From Saccharicrinis aurantiacus (GTDB lineage: Bacteria > Bacteroidota > Bacteroidia > Bacteroidales > Marinilabiliaceae), in the NCBI RefSeq assembly GCF_001660705.2, contig NZ_LYBV02000001.1:303032-367031 (forward strand): 64,000 nucleotides of DNA, given 5' to 3'. Position numbers and translations under genes: made by a program. Each line of letters starts with the position of its first letter. The first letter of the stretch is position 1. Below are positions 7,293-17,400 of the stretch, piece after piece. Under the pieces are notes generated by a model. That model searched no databases, had not been told where the DNA came from, and was given only the letters and a program-made list of their open reading frames with translations.

Positions 7293-9785
7293 CTATAGTA
7301 TTAAACTTCCTATTTGATAAACGGCAAACGACATTAACCATGCCAAGCCTGTGGTGTATACTACTGTAAATATGGCCCATTTCCACGAGCCTGATTCTCG
7401 TTTAATTGTAGCAATAACACCAATACAAGGGAAGTAGATTAAGATAAAAACTAAGAAACTAAAAATAACGATAGGAGTAAATGTTTTACTGCCATCTGCA
7501 TTTTCGGCATTCTTAATATTAGTGGTTAGTGAGTTGGTCTCATCATCTGCATCAGCTTGGTAAATTACAGCCATGGTACTTATTACCACTTCTTTTGCTG
7601 CCACACCGCTGAGTATGCTAACCCCAATTTTCCAGTCAAACCCTAACGGACGAATGGTTGGTTCAATAAACTTTCCAATTCTACCAATATACGAATGCGC
7701 TTGTCTCTCAAGCGTAATGCGTTTGTTTATTTCGTTAACTTGCTTGCTGTGTTCTAAAGTAAAACTGTTAATATCACTTTCTTGTTCATTATAGTTTACC
7801 TCTTTCTCAAAATGATTATTCAATTCTGTTTTTTGAGCCTCAAAATCCTCAGAGAAAACTACATCTTTAGGATAATTGTGCAAAAACCAAATAATAATTG
7901 AGGCAACCATAATTATGCTACCTACTTTTTTGAGGTATTGGCCACCTTTATTCCACATGTGCTTAATGGTACTTTTTAAAGTAGGCATTCTGTAAGGAGG
8001 TAATTCCATTACAAACGGAACGTCCTTCTCGCGAAATAAAAATCGTCTGAAAATATTTGCCATTATAATGGCTAGTAAAATGCCAAGTCCGTATATGGCA
8101 AATAATAAAGTACCAGAATGTTCAGGGAAGAACGCTGCCAAAAACAATATGTAAACTGGTAGTCTTGCACTACAACTCATAAATGGGTTTATCAAAATTG
8201 TAATCAACCTGTTGCTTTTATCTTCAATAGTACGGGTTGCCATAATGGCTGGCACATTACAACCAAATCCCATTATTAATGGGATGAAAGATTTGCCATG
8301 CAAGCCCATTTTATGCATGAGTTTATCCATAATAAAGGCGGCTCGCGACATATAACCAGAATCCTCCATAAAGGATATGAAGAAAAACAGAATGAGTATG
8401 TTGGGAAGGAAAACAACTACACCGCCCATACCACTTATTACGCCATCAACCAGTAAGCTTTTAAACGAGCCATCGGGCATAATGCCGTTTAGCAAGTTCA
8501 TTAAGGATTCAACACCTAACTCAATCCAATTCATTGGATATTGCCCCAAAGTAAAGGTACTCTGAAACATGAGCCACATAAAGAATAAAAATATAGGAAA
8601 ACCCCATAGTTTATGAGTTAAGAAAGCATCAATTAGTTCTGACCTGCGAACCCTTGTTTTAGAGCTTTCTTGATAAGTTTCTTTTAAAGCACCTGCAATA
8701 AAACCATATTTGGCATCTGTAATAATAGTTTCCGAAGTGTCGTTATATTCCTCTTCAATATCTTTAATAACCTTTTCAGTAATCTCCTTAAGGTGACTAT
8801 TTATAGGTTGATTTAAATACTTTCCATATAGTTCTTTATCGCGTTCGAGCAATTTAATAGCTAAAAATCGATGCGATATGTTGTTTGGTATATTTCCACT
8901 AAGCTGAAATTCTTGGCTTAGTTTTTCAATGGCACCTTCAATTGTTCTACCATAGTTAATTCTAACATGTCGTTTGTTATGGTTTGTATCTTCATAAACA
9001 TCAATAATTTTATCAAATAATTTATCAAGACCTTTATTTTTAGAACTAATGGTTGGCACAAAATTAAAACCAAGCATTTCGCCTAGTTTTTCATATTCAA
9101 ATTTGTCGCCTTTTTTCTCAAACTCATCGAACATGTTTAAAGCACCTACAATTCTAACATCCATGTCGATAAGCTGGGTAGTTAAAAATAGGTTACGCTC
9201 AATGTTTGAAGTATCTAATACGTTTACTACAATATCAGGTAACTCTTCAATAATGTGTTTTCTAACGTATAATTCTTCAGGAGAGTAGGCTGATGCCGAG
9301 TAGGTTCCCGGTAAATCAACAATGTTAAATTTGTATCCTTTGTGTGTAAAGTTCGCCTTTTTTGATTCAACAGTAACTCCACTATAGTTTCCTACGTGCT
9401 CTTTTGAACCACTTACATAATTAAAAAGTGTTGTTTTACCGCAGTTTGGGTTTCCAACTAAAGCAATGTTTATTGATTTTCTTTTTTCTAAAGCAGTTTC
9501 TTGTAGAATCTTATCGCTTATGGTACCGAAAAATGGTGTCTCTTGAATTTGTTGCGCATCTTCTTTAGTAACAATTTCTACTAAATTGGCCTCGCTTCTT
9601 CGTAAAGAGATTTTATAATCCATTATCTCATACTCAATGGGATCTTTAAAGGGTGCGTTTTTTATTACGGTAACCTTTTTTCCTTTAACAAAGCCCATCT
9701 CCAGGATTCTTTTTCTAAAGGCACCATGGCCTTTAACCTTTACAATGACTGCACTCTCTCCTGTTTGTAAATCTGATAACTTCAT
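7293..9785 (-). CDS. feoB: Ferrous iron transporter FeoAB fusion
   Basis: An 830-aa Fe(II) transporter with the small FeoA (SH3-like) domain fused at the N-terminus (residues 1-73), the usual arrangement in Bacteroidota. The G-domain follows: G1 GNPNCGKT at 111-118, G3 DLPG at 157-160 and G4 NMFD near 218. The membrane part contains the paired Gate regions with their conserved cysteine segments (FGCNVPAIMATRT and PCIGVIATI) and about eight transmembrane helices. A Bacteroidota-type promoter lies just upstream on the minus strand (9829-9859), and the small Cys-rich gene follows by 2 nt. No Fur box was identified with confidence. Confidence 0.95.
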   Translation of the reverse strand: MKLSDLQTGESAVIVKVKGHGAFRKRILEMGFVKGKKVTVIKNAPFKDPIEYEIMDYKISLRRSEANLVEIVTKEDAQQIQETPFFGTISDKILQETALEKRKSINIALVGNPNCGKTTLFNYVSGSKEHVGNYSGVTVESKKANFTHKGYKFNIVDLPGTYSASAYSPEELYVRKHIIEELPDIVVNVLDTSNIERNLFLTTQLIDMDVRIVGALNMFDEFEKKGDKFEYEKLGEMLGFNFVPTISSKNKGLDKLFDKIIDVYEDTNHNKRHVRINYGRTIEGAIEKLSQEFQLSGNIPNNISHRFLAIKLLERDKELYGKYLNQPINSHLKEITEKVIKDIEEEYNDTSETIITDAKYGFIAGALKETYQESSKTRVRRSELIDAFLTHKLWGFPIFLFFMWLMFQSTFTLGQYPMNWIELGVESLMNLLNGIMPDGSFKSLLVDGVISGMGGVVVFLPNILILFFFISFMEDSGYMSRAAFIMDKLMHKMGLHGKSFIPLIMGFGCNVPAIMATRTIEDKSNRLITILINPFMSCSARLPVYILFLAAFFPEHSGTLLFAIYGLGILLAIIMANIFRRFLFREKDVPFVMELPPYRMPTLKSTIKHMWNKGGQYLKKVGSIIMVASIIIWFLHNYPKDVVFSEDFEAQKTELNNHFEKEVNYNEQESDINSFTLEHSKQVNEINKRITLERQAHSYIGRIGKFIEPTIRPLGFDWKIGVSILSGVAAKEVVISTMAVIYQADADDETNSLTTNIKNAENADGSKTFTPIVIFSFLVFILIYFPCIGVIATIKRESGSWKWAIFTVVYTTGLAWLMSFAVYQIGSLIL

Positions 9786-9828
9786 TAAGAATTCAAAAAT
9801 ATGTTTTTTGATGGTTTAGTGAGAACCA

Positions 9829-9859
9829 CAAAAATACACATCTACTATTAGTATGGCAA
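9829..9859 (-). promoter_or_regulatory. Bacteroidota sigma-A-type promoter of feoAB
   Basis: On the minus strand TTG is followed after 20 nt by TATTTTTG, which fits the TTG / TAnnTTTG consensus. It ends about 44 nt before the feoAB start codon. Confidence 0.65.
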
Positions 9860-9948
9860 TACCTATATGTAGTGATTTTGCGTTTTTGTTAAAGAAGATG
9901 TGGATTATTAATATGTTTGTGAACAGAAATTAATAAAAGATATACTTT

Positions 9949-10257
9949 ATGAAAGATTATATAAATGAGAATACTGTAAATATTGCGGTACAAGTGTTAC
10001 CGGTTTCAAAAACTAAAGACTCTTATGATTTGGTTGATAAAGCCATTGAGATTATTCAAAACTCAGGAGTGAAATATATTGTAACTCCTTTTGAAACTGT
10101 GATGGAAGGAAAATATCCAGAGTTGATGAATATCGTGAAGGATGTTCAGAATGCTTGTTATTTGGCAGGTTCAGAAAAAGTGATGTGCTATGTTAAAATT
10201 CAATCGGTATTGAATAATGATGTAACTATAGATGATAAAGTAGGGAAGTATAAGTAA
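9949..10257 (+). CDS. MTH1187/YkoF-type thiamine-binding protein
   Basis: A 102-aa cytoplasmic protein of the MTH1187 (DUF77/YqgV) thiamine-binding family, a ferredoxin-like fold that binds thiamine or related small molecules. Typical features are the N-terminal NIAVQVLPVS strand, the GVKYIVTPFETVMEGKY core and the C-terminal segment with VKIQS. The length is normal for the family. It is a single-gene unit, divergent from feoAB and followed by a strong terminator. No thiamine riboswitch was seen in the 160-nt leader. Confidence 0.8.
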   Translation: MKDYINENTVNIAVQVLPVSKTKDSYDLVDKAIEIIQNSGVKYIVTPFETVMEGKYPELMNIVKDVQNACYLAGSEKVMCYVKIQSVLNNDVTIDDKVGKYK

Positions 10258-10278
10258 TTAGATAAGACATTAATAAAT

Positions 10279-10308
10279 AAAAAAAGCTGCATAGAGCAGC
10301 TTTTTTTA
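10279..10308. terminator. Bidirectional rho-independent terminator
   Basis: The stem AAAGCTGC/GCAGCTTT has a 5-nt loop and A and T tracts on both sides. It separates the convergent thiamine-binding gene and GH2 gene. Confidence 0.85.
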
Positions 10309-10327
10309 TTTAATATAAATCTGAATT

Positions 10328-12856
10328 TTATTTCAAATCTAAAGAGATGGTTTGTGTCTCAAAACCTTCAGCTTTAACGTTTACTTTTAGAGTTCCTTTA
10401 GTTTTATTAGCTTGAATAATTGCTAAACAACGTCCTTTATCAGTTACTATAGAGTTCGATTGGAAATCTTGGTTGTTATGGTCAGCACCAGTATCTACTC
10501 CTAATAAACGAGCGTCGCCCACAATCTCAAACTCAACTTTTGTATTCTCGGTTTTTACTTCTCTTCCTTTTTCATCAACTAGTTGAACAACTAAGTGCGA
10601 TACATCATATGCGTCAGCTTTTAATGTTGATTTATCTGGAGTAACCCTTATACCAACAGGTTTTGTTGTTGTGTGTAATTCGGCAATGACTTCTTGCCCT
10701 TCAAATCCTGCTTTAGCAGTAATAGTACCTGCTTCGAATGGGATGGTCCAACGGAAAATACGGTCGGGGCATTCTGACATACTTTTACGACCCATTGAGC
10801 GACCATTTACCAATAGTTCTGCAATTGTGTGGTTTGAGCAAATTTCAACAGTTACCATTTCGCCTTCTTCGTAATTCCAGTGCATGTTTGAATCTCTCCA
10901 ACGATATGCACCACTGTTTTCTGGTAACTGCTGTCCTGAAATACTAGTTCTCTTAAAACCTGATTCACTCAATGGTAATGTACCAAGTGAAATATGTGGT
11001 TTGTTAACCCAAATGCTTTTAAAGTAATTCCATCCTTGAACTTTAAATCCTGCGATGTCTAATAAATCAGACCATCCACTTTTTGATGGCCAATCACCAT
11101 GGCGTTCTCCAATGTAGCCAATACCAGTCCACATATAAATACTAAATACCCCTGGATTCTCAAGTACCATTCTCCAATCGTCCCATGTTCCTGGGCACTC
11201 ATTAATGGTTACTTGTTTGTTAGGGAAATGCTTCTGCGACCATGGAATATCAAGGTTTCTGTAACTAAAACCAGGAACGTCAACGGCGTGTCCATAACCA
11301 GTTACCATACTCACGTGAGGAATCACAAGGTTGGTAGTTGTGGTTCTACTAGGATCAAGCTCTTTTACCCAACCATTTAGTTTCTGTGCAGTTTCGTGTA
11401 GTTTGTATTCTGTTTTTTCAATTTTATCGTAACGTTTTTTCAATTCCTCAGGACCATACATTGGAGCACTTCCCCAATATTTACCTGAGTTTTGTGGTTG
11501 CTTAGGATCTTTCCAGAAACCGGTTACATAACGATAATGTAAATAGGTCCACTCAATTTCGTTACCAATGCTCCATTGGAAAACCGAAGGGTGGTTACGA
11601 TCACGAAGAATAGTACGCGTTAAATCGCTTTTTGCCCATTTTTGAAAATGTCTGTCATGACCTCTAGTAATATAATCATCGTGTCTATCGTGATAGTTCT
11701 GACGCTTATCTTTAGCATAATCAAACTCATCGAAAATCTCATCTTGAACCAAGAAGCCCATTTCATCACATAAGTCTAAAAACTCTTCTGAGAAAGGATT
11801 GTGCGAAGTTCTGATGGCATTAACACCACAAGCTTTCAACTCCTTAAAACGACGTTCCCAAACGCCTCTTGGAACTGCGGCTCCTACTAATCCACCATCG
11901 TGGTGAATACAAATACCTTTAACATCCGTTTCAACACCATTTAAGAAGAAGCCTTTTTGTGCCTCAAAACGAAGACTGCGAATACCAAAAGGCGTTGTGT
12001 ACTCATCAACTACTTTGCCGCTTTTTGAAATTTGTGTTACGGCCTTATACATATTAGGTGTATCAGGAGTCCATAGCGCAGGATTACTTACTTTAAAGTT
12101 TTGAGTAAAGGCCTTTTTATTCTTTTTCCCCAGTTGCGCATCTTGACTAGCGCTTGCTACAACTGTACCCGCTTTGTTAATAAGTTGGGTAGTTATAGTA
12201 AATTCACTTTTATTGTTTAAGTCGTTTTCTACACTTACTTCTAATTTAACAGTAGCTTCATCTTTGCTTACCTCAGGAGTTGTTAAGTAAGTACCCCAAA
12301 TTGGAATGCGTGTTTTATCAACGGTAATTAATTTTACGTTACGGTAAATTCCACTACCTGTATACCAGCGGCTATCTGCATATCTTGAGTGATCAACATG
12401 AACGGTAATAATATTATCGCTTCCGTCAGAGCTTAACAAATCCGTTAAGTCGAAATAAACAGGAGAGTATCCATAAGGGTTTTCACCTAGTTTGGTTCCG
12501 TTTAACCAAAATGTAGCGTTATTATAAACACCATCGAATAACACAAAAGTGCTTTTCTCGTTTTTATCAACAGGTGTAGCAAAATGTTTTTGGTATACAC
12601 CAACGCCTCCTGGTAGGTAACCAGTACATCCTTCTAAAGTAGAATCGAAAGATGCTTCAACACTCCAATCGTGTGGTAAACGAATATCTCTCCAATCGGC
12701 ATCAGCCATCGGAATTTTTGTTGGAATGGTAGTGTCTTTTTGAAGACTAAATTTCCAATCGAAATTGAAATCTGTTTCGCGCTCTACTTTTTCTTGCTGT
12801 TGGCAGGATGCAAAAGCAATCGCTAAGATTAGTACTAATAAATTTGAAAGCTTCAT
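10328..12856 (-). CDS. Glycoside hydrolase family 2 lipoprotein (beta-galactosidase-like)
   Basis: An 842-aa GH2 enzyme. The N-terminus is a lipoprotein signal with lipobox AFASC (Cys18). The order is a sugar-binding jelly roll (about 28-180, with RLPHDWSVE and YTGSGIYRNV), an immunoglobulin-like domain (185-295), the TIM barrel (about 300-620), and C-terminal beta domains including a DUF4982-like module. Expected catalytic residues are the acid/base Glu433 (SIGNEIEW) and nucleophile Glu553 (INECPGTW). GH2 includes beta-galactosidases, glucuronidases and mannosidases; the general layout favours exo-galactosidase, but the substrate is not certain. It is divergent from the membrane cyclase gene. 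The shared 284-bp intergenic region contains two G-tract direct repeats. Confidence 0.88.
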   Translation of the reverse strand: MKLSNLLVLILAIAFASCQQQEKVERETDFNFDWKFSLQKDTTIPTKIPMADADWRDIRLPHDWSVEASFDSTLEGCTGYLPGGVGVYQKHFATPVDKNEKSTFVLFDGVYNNATFWLNGTKLGENPYGYSPVYFDLTDLLSSDGSDNIITVHVDHSRYADSRWYTGSGIYRNVKLITVDKTRIPIWGTYLTTPEVSKDEATVKLEVSVENDLNNKSEFTITTQLINKAGTVVASASQDAQLGKKNKKAFTQNFKVSNPALWTPDTPNMYKAVTQISKSGKVVDEYTTPFGIRSLRFEAQKGFFLNGVETDVKGICIHHDGGLVGAAVPRGVWERRFKELKACGVNAIRTSHNPFSEEFLDLCDEMGFLVQDEIFDEFDYAKDKRQNYHDRHDDYITRGHDRHFQKWAKSDLTRTILRDRNHPSVFQWSIGNEIEWTYLHYRYVTGFWKDPKQPQNSGKYWGSAPMYGPEELKKRYDKIEKTEYKLHETAQKLNGWVKELDPSRTTTTNLVIPHVSMVTGYGHAVDVPGFSYRNLDIPWSQKHFPNKQVTINECPGTWDDWRMVLENPGVFSIYMWTGIGYIGERHGDWPSKSGWSDLLDIAGFKVQGWNYFKSIWVNKPHISLGTLPLSESGFKRTSISGQQLPENSGAYRWRDSNMHWNYEEGEMVTVEICSNHTIAELLVNGRSMGRKSMSECPDRIFRWTIPFEAGTITAKAGFEGQEVIAELHTTTKPVGIRVTPDKSTLKADAYDVSHLVVQLVDEKGREVKTENTKVEFEIVGDARLLGVDTGADHNNQDFQSNSIVTDKGRCLAIIQANKTKGTLKVNVKAEGFETQTISLDLK

Positions 12857-12965
12857 GTATTATTTCTTTTAAGTTTTGTCTTGTGCAATACTACCACATA
12901 AAGCTGAGTATGGTTTTCTTGTGTGAATAGATAAAAACTAGACATGCTTTGAATTGTTTTATACC

Positions 12966-13000
12966 TAGGGGGGCAAATGAATATTGAAGTAGGGGGAATG
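12966..13000. promoter_or_regulatory. Pair of TAGGGGG direct repeats, possible operator
   Basis: Two copies of TAGGGGG(G/A) start 24 bp apart, about two helical turns, in the AT-rich divergent region between the GH2 gene and the cyclase gene. They lie 110-145 bp upstream of the GH2 start codon. Direct repeats with such spacing are typical of AraC-family regulators such as hybrid two-component systems, one of which is encoded 1.4 kb away. The assignment is inference. Confidence 0.3.
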
Positions 13001-13140
13001 ATATCTCTAGCTTTGAAAGATGTGTTATAAATGAATTACTTATGGAGTAGCGAACATTTGCATGTTGCTTTTTAACAAGTTTTCTGCAACAAAAAAAACT
13101 TTTTTAGGTAGACTTGTGCACACATGTTCATTAATATTCT

Positions 13141-14259
13141 ATGTTTCTACGGGAAAAGATAAAAATTTGGAGAAGGCAAGTATGGCGTTTGTTTTGGTAT
13201 CATTTGGCTTTTTGGAATTTGGCTTTATTCCTTTTCGTATTCCTTACGGGAGATGCTTCATTGTTCTCTAACTTTTTTAGCGGTGTTGTTGAAGAATCAG
13301 AGTTGCCTGTATACTTGCAAATATCTAGTGTAGCTTATATTATTGCAACGCTAATTGCCATTTCTGAATCTCTATTTTCAGATAGAGTAATGCGAAAACT
13401 TCCAAATTTTATGATTGTATTACCAAGGGGCGTTTTTTATGTTTTTATAGCTTATGCAGTAATCTTTTTTTCCACCACAAATTATAAACTGGTTGCCGAA
13501 ATCAGATCACTTGAAGACTTTGCAGCTTTAACACCTGAACTTACCCTGTATCACATCAAACTTCTGGTATTTTTTGCCATTGCCTTTATTATCAATTACC
13601 TCTTTAAAGAGATGTATAAAAAAATTGGAGTTGCCAACTTTCGGTATTGGGTTACAGGGCAATTAAATAAACCGCGCGAAGAAAAGAGAATATTTATGTT
13701 TGTTGATATGAAATCGTCAACTACACTGGCGGAGAAACTCGGGCATAAGCGTTTTAGTCATTTGGTGCAAGATGTTTTTAACGACCTCGCAATTGTTGAT
13801 AATTATGAGGGCGAAATATATCAGTACTTGGGTGATGGGGCCATTATAACTTGGAGCAAAAAGAGTGGAACAAGAAACAATAATTGTATAAGAGCCTATT
13901 TTGCTTTTTTAAGAGTTATTGAAAGGCGTAAAAGATATTATAGTAAAAGATACGATGTTGAACCTAAGTTTAAAGCCGGCTTACATTATGGTGATACTAT
14001 GGTGCTTCAGGTGGGTAATGTAAAAAGAGACATATCGTATAATGGAGATGCTATAAACACTGCGGCTCGTATTGAATCTATGTGCAATGAATATAAGCAG
14101 AGTATATTATTATCAGGGCTATTGTACGAAGGCTTAGATCCGAAAGATGGTTTTGATTTTAAGGAAGTAGGAAATATAAAGCTCAAAGGTAAAACTAAAG
14201 GCACGCAGATATATTCGGTTAAGCAAAATAAAAAGAAGAAAAAGAAATTCTTGTACTAA
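13141..14259 (+). CDS. Membrane-anchored class III adenylate/guanylate cyclase
   Basis: A 372-aa protein with four predicted transmembrane helices in the first 160 residues (about 20-37, 60-77, 92-111, 140-156), then a class III nucleotide cyclase catalytic domain (about 182-365). The metal-binding aspartates are Asp189 (FVDMKSS) and Asp232 (LGDG). The transition-state pair Asn306 and Arg310 is present (INTAAR). It therefore looks catalytically competent. The residues that set ATP versus GTP preference cannot be aligned with confidence, so the product (cAMP or cGMP) is open. The tail is Lys-rich. It lies between a GH2 gene and a hybrid two-component regulator, suggesting a link between nucleotide signalling and glycan use, which is inference. 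Confidence 0.85.
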   Translation: MFLREKIKIWRRQVWRLFWYHLAFWNLALFLFVFLTGDASLFSNFFSGVVEESELPVYLQISSVAYIIATLIAISESLFSDRVMRKLPNFMIVLPRGVFYVFIAYAVIFFSTTNYKLVAEIRSLEDFAALTPELTLYHIKLLVFFAIAFIINYLFKEMYKKIGVANFRYWVTGQLNKPREEKRIFMFVDMKSSTTLAEKLGHKRFSHLVQDVFNDLAIVDNYEGEIYQYLGDGAIITWSKKSGTRNNNCIRAYFAFLRVIERRKRYYSKRYDVEPKFKAGLHYGDTMVLQVGNVKRDISYNGDAINTAARIESMCNEYKQSILLSGLLYEGLDPKDGFDFKEVGNIKLKGKTKGTQIYSVKQNKKKKKKFLY

Positions 14260-14411
14260 ATGACACGAGTTGCAGGAAGAAGGATCGTACACTTCGAACT
14301 ATGTTTTAATGTTTGATTTGAGATGGCCCAAATTTCTTGATGTTAGATGCCGAATGAGTAAATATTTAGATAATTTCAATATTTTTACTGATCAATACCA
14401 TTCGCGATTAT

Positions 14412-17400
14412 ATGTTCAAAAAATCTCATCTTTTAATTAAGTGTATCCTTATATTTCTTTGTTTAGCAATAGAACCTATCAGTGCATCTAGTACACTTAA
14501 TTTTAATAAACAATATAGCATAGCAGATGGTCTATCGGATAATGGAGTAACCCTTGTTTTTCAGGATAGTAGATCATACGTTTGGATTGGTACCTATAAC
14601 GGACTGAATAGATATAACGGTTACGAATTTGAAGTTTACAAAAATACACCTCACAAGAAAATTTTAGCAGGCAGGCGCATTCGATCTTTTTGCGAGGATG
14701 CAAAAGGAAATATTTGGATTGGTACCGAGTATGGTGTTTCTGTATACAATTACGAAAAAGATTTCTTCTTTACGCTTCAAACACCCAAAGCTTATGCATC
14801 AAAAAGTCTTATAGTTAGGAGCATTGTATTCGATAAGTTAACCGATAAGATATTTTGTGCTACAGAAAAGAGTGGGATTTTAGTATACGAATCTGATTAT
14901 AGTTTTTCTCACAGAATATCGTTTTCAGATGATTTGGGTTACATTATTTGCGGAAAGAATAGTCAGTCCAATATTTACTATGGAGGTTCAAAGGGCTTAA
15001 TAGAGTTTGATAAGGCTTCAGAAACATGCAGACTTATTGAAACATCATCAGTCGGAAAAATTCAAGATTTAGTATTTCTTAATGATAGCAACTTATTGTT
15101 AGCTTCTTCTAATGGAATTATACATCTCCAAAATGAAAAAAAGTCTGGTGAATGGTTGGTTCATAATCAATTTGAGAAAGACTATTGTTTTACTTCAATC
15201 TTGAAAGGTGCAAATAATAGTTTTTGGCTAGGTACTTTGCGCTCGGGTTTATTATTTGTTGATGATGTATCTTCAATATTGAAAGATCAAACCTTATTAA
15301 AGCAACAACTTTCAAAAGGAATTAGTAGGGTAAGCAGTATTATAAAACTTAGTAATAATAGTATATGGGTAGGCAGTTTTGATATGGGAGTGTTTCAATA
15401 TTCGTATCAGCCCAATATCTATAAATATATCAATTCGTCAAATGAAAATTTTAGAGTTGATAGAATTCAGCATATTACTCAATCAGACTCTAGTTCAATT
15501 TATCTGGCAAGCAATAGTAAACTCATAAAATACAATAAGCAAAATAACGAATTTGAGTCATCAGATATTAACTTCTACAAATGGTTGAAGAAACAAATTA
15601 GTAAAGTTTTTATCGATTCGAATAATAGAAAATGGGTTTGTGTGGGTACGCAATATCTATATTTAGTTGATGCAACAGGAGAGGTTTTGTTTAATTTAAC
15701 CGCTCAATTTCCATCTTTAAATAGTATTAAAGCTATTAGTGAAGATGATAAAGGGCAAATTTGGTTAGCTACGGAGAGTGATGTTTTCAGAATTGTGGTT
15801 GGTGAAAGTGTTGATGTGTTATCATTAAAAGAGGCAGGAGTTTTCAAGGAGAAGTCATTTAATCATATCAATAACATATATGTAGATCCACTATATCCTG
15901 ATTTATGGCTAACTACATATTATGAAGGTTTGGTTCGAATTACGAATATTGATAAGGACGAATTTGCATTTGAGCAGTTCGTAAATATTCCAAACGATAG
16001 CTTAAGCATACCTAGTAATTTTGTTACATCCATTGTACGATTACCTAATAAGCAGCTGTGGATTGGCACTGAGGGTGGTGGTTTGTGCGAGCTTAAAACA
16101 AACAATAATAAAACTAGTTTTAAGGCCTTTACTGAGCGCGATGGTTTGAGCAATAATATTGTAAGAAGTATTCTTACGAAACACAATACACTTTGGGTTG
16201 CCACAAATAATGGTTTAAACATATTAAATACCGATAATGCGGCTATTACCAAATTAAATACCGATGATGGCTTACCCTTTAATTCATTTCGATTGGGGGC
16301 TGCTAAACTTCAGGATGGTACAATGTTCTTCTCGGGTTATAAGGGCTTTTTCTACTTTAACCCCGATGATATTAATACTAAAAAAGATATTCCGAACCTC
16401 GAATTTGGTGCTTTAAAACTCAATAATAGAATTATTCATCCTGGAGATACTGTCGCAAATAGAGTTCTATTGGATAAAAGATTGAATGAGCTTGATAAAA
16501 TTGAATTGAATTATAACGAAAATGTATTCTCTATAGAGGCAATTCCTTTACACTTATCAGCTCCTAATTCACATTATTTACAATATAGGCTCTTACCTCT
16601 GAATAAAAAATGGATTGAAGAACGAACCAGTCAGAGATATATTAATTTCAACGGTTTACCTCATGGCGATTATACCTTAGAGGTGAGAGTTTCAAACATT
16701 AACAAAGAATGGTCAGAGGCAAAAACTTTGCATATAAGAATTAAGGCTCCATGGTGGGAGTTAATGTGGGTAAGGTTATTAGTGGTGTTTATAATAGTTC
16801 TAGGAATCTATATTGCGGTTAAAACCCGATTTAAATTAATTCAGTTAAACCACAAGGTTGAATTAGAGCAACTAGAGAAGAAAAATGTAGAAGACTTAAA
16901 CAATGCAAAACTGCGATTTTTCTCTAATATTTCGCACGAGATTAAAACGCCACTTACTTTAATATCTGGACCAGTAGGTGTTTTGCTCGATCGGTTTAAG
17001 GCACAACCAAATATTAAGGATAAGCTTGATATGATTCAGCGTCAATCCATAAAAATAGCACAGTTGGTTGATCAGGTTCACGATTTTCAACGTTCAAATG
17101 CCAATCAGTTAGAGTTACAAAAGTCGCATTTCAAATTCGATGAATTTATAAAACAGTTAGTCAGTCAATTTGAGTTTGTTGCTACCACCGATAATAAAAA
17201 GCTTGTTTTAAAGGGACCAAGTAATGTATATGTATGGGCCGATGAAAATAAGTTAGAAAAAGTAATTAATAATTTATTAAACAATGCACTTAAGTTCACC
17301 GATTCTGGTGATACTATTGTATTTGAGTTTGAGTTGAGTAATTCCGATTTGTTATTTAAAGTTACGGATACTGGTTGTGGGATAGATCCCGATGCATTGC

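Noticed and set aside
7291..7386. Longer start for the FeoB-associated small protein
   Set aside because: It would overlap feoB by about 90 nt and place an unconserved hydrophilic segment before the membrane helix; the ATG at 7290 is right after the feoB stop.
9860..9948. Thiamine (TPP) riboswitch before the thiamine-binding gene
   Set aside because: The leader is too short and lacks the THI-box sequence.
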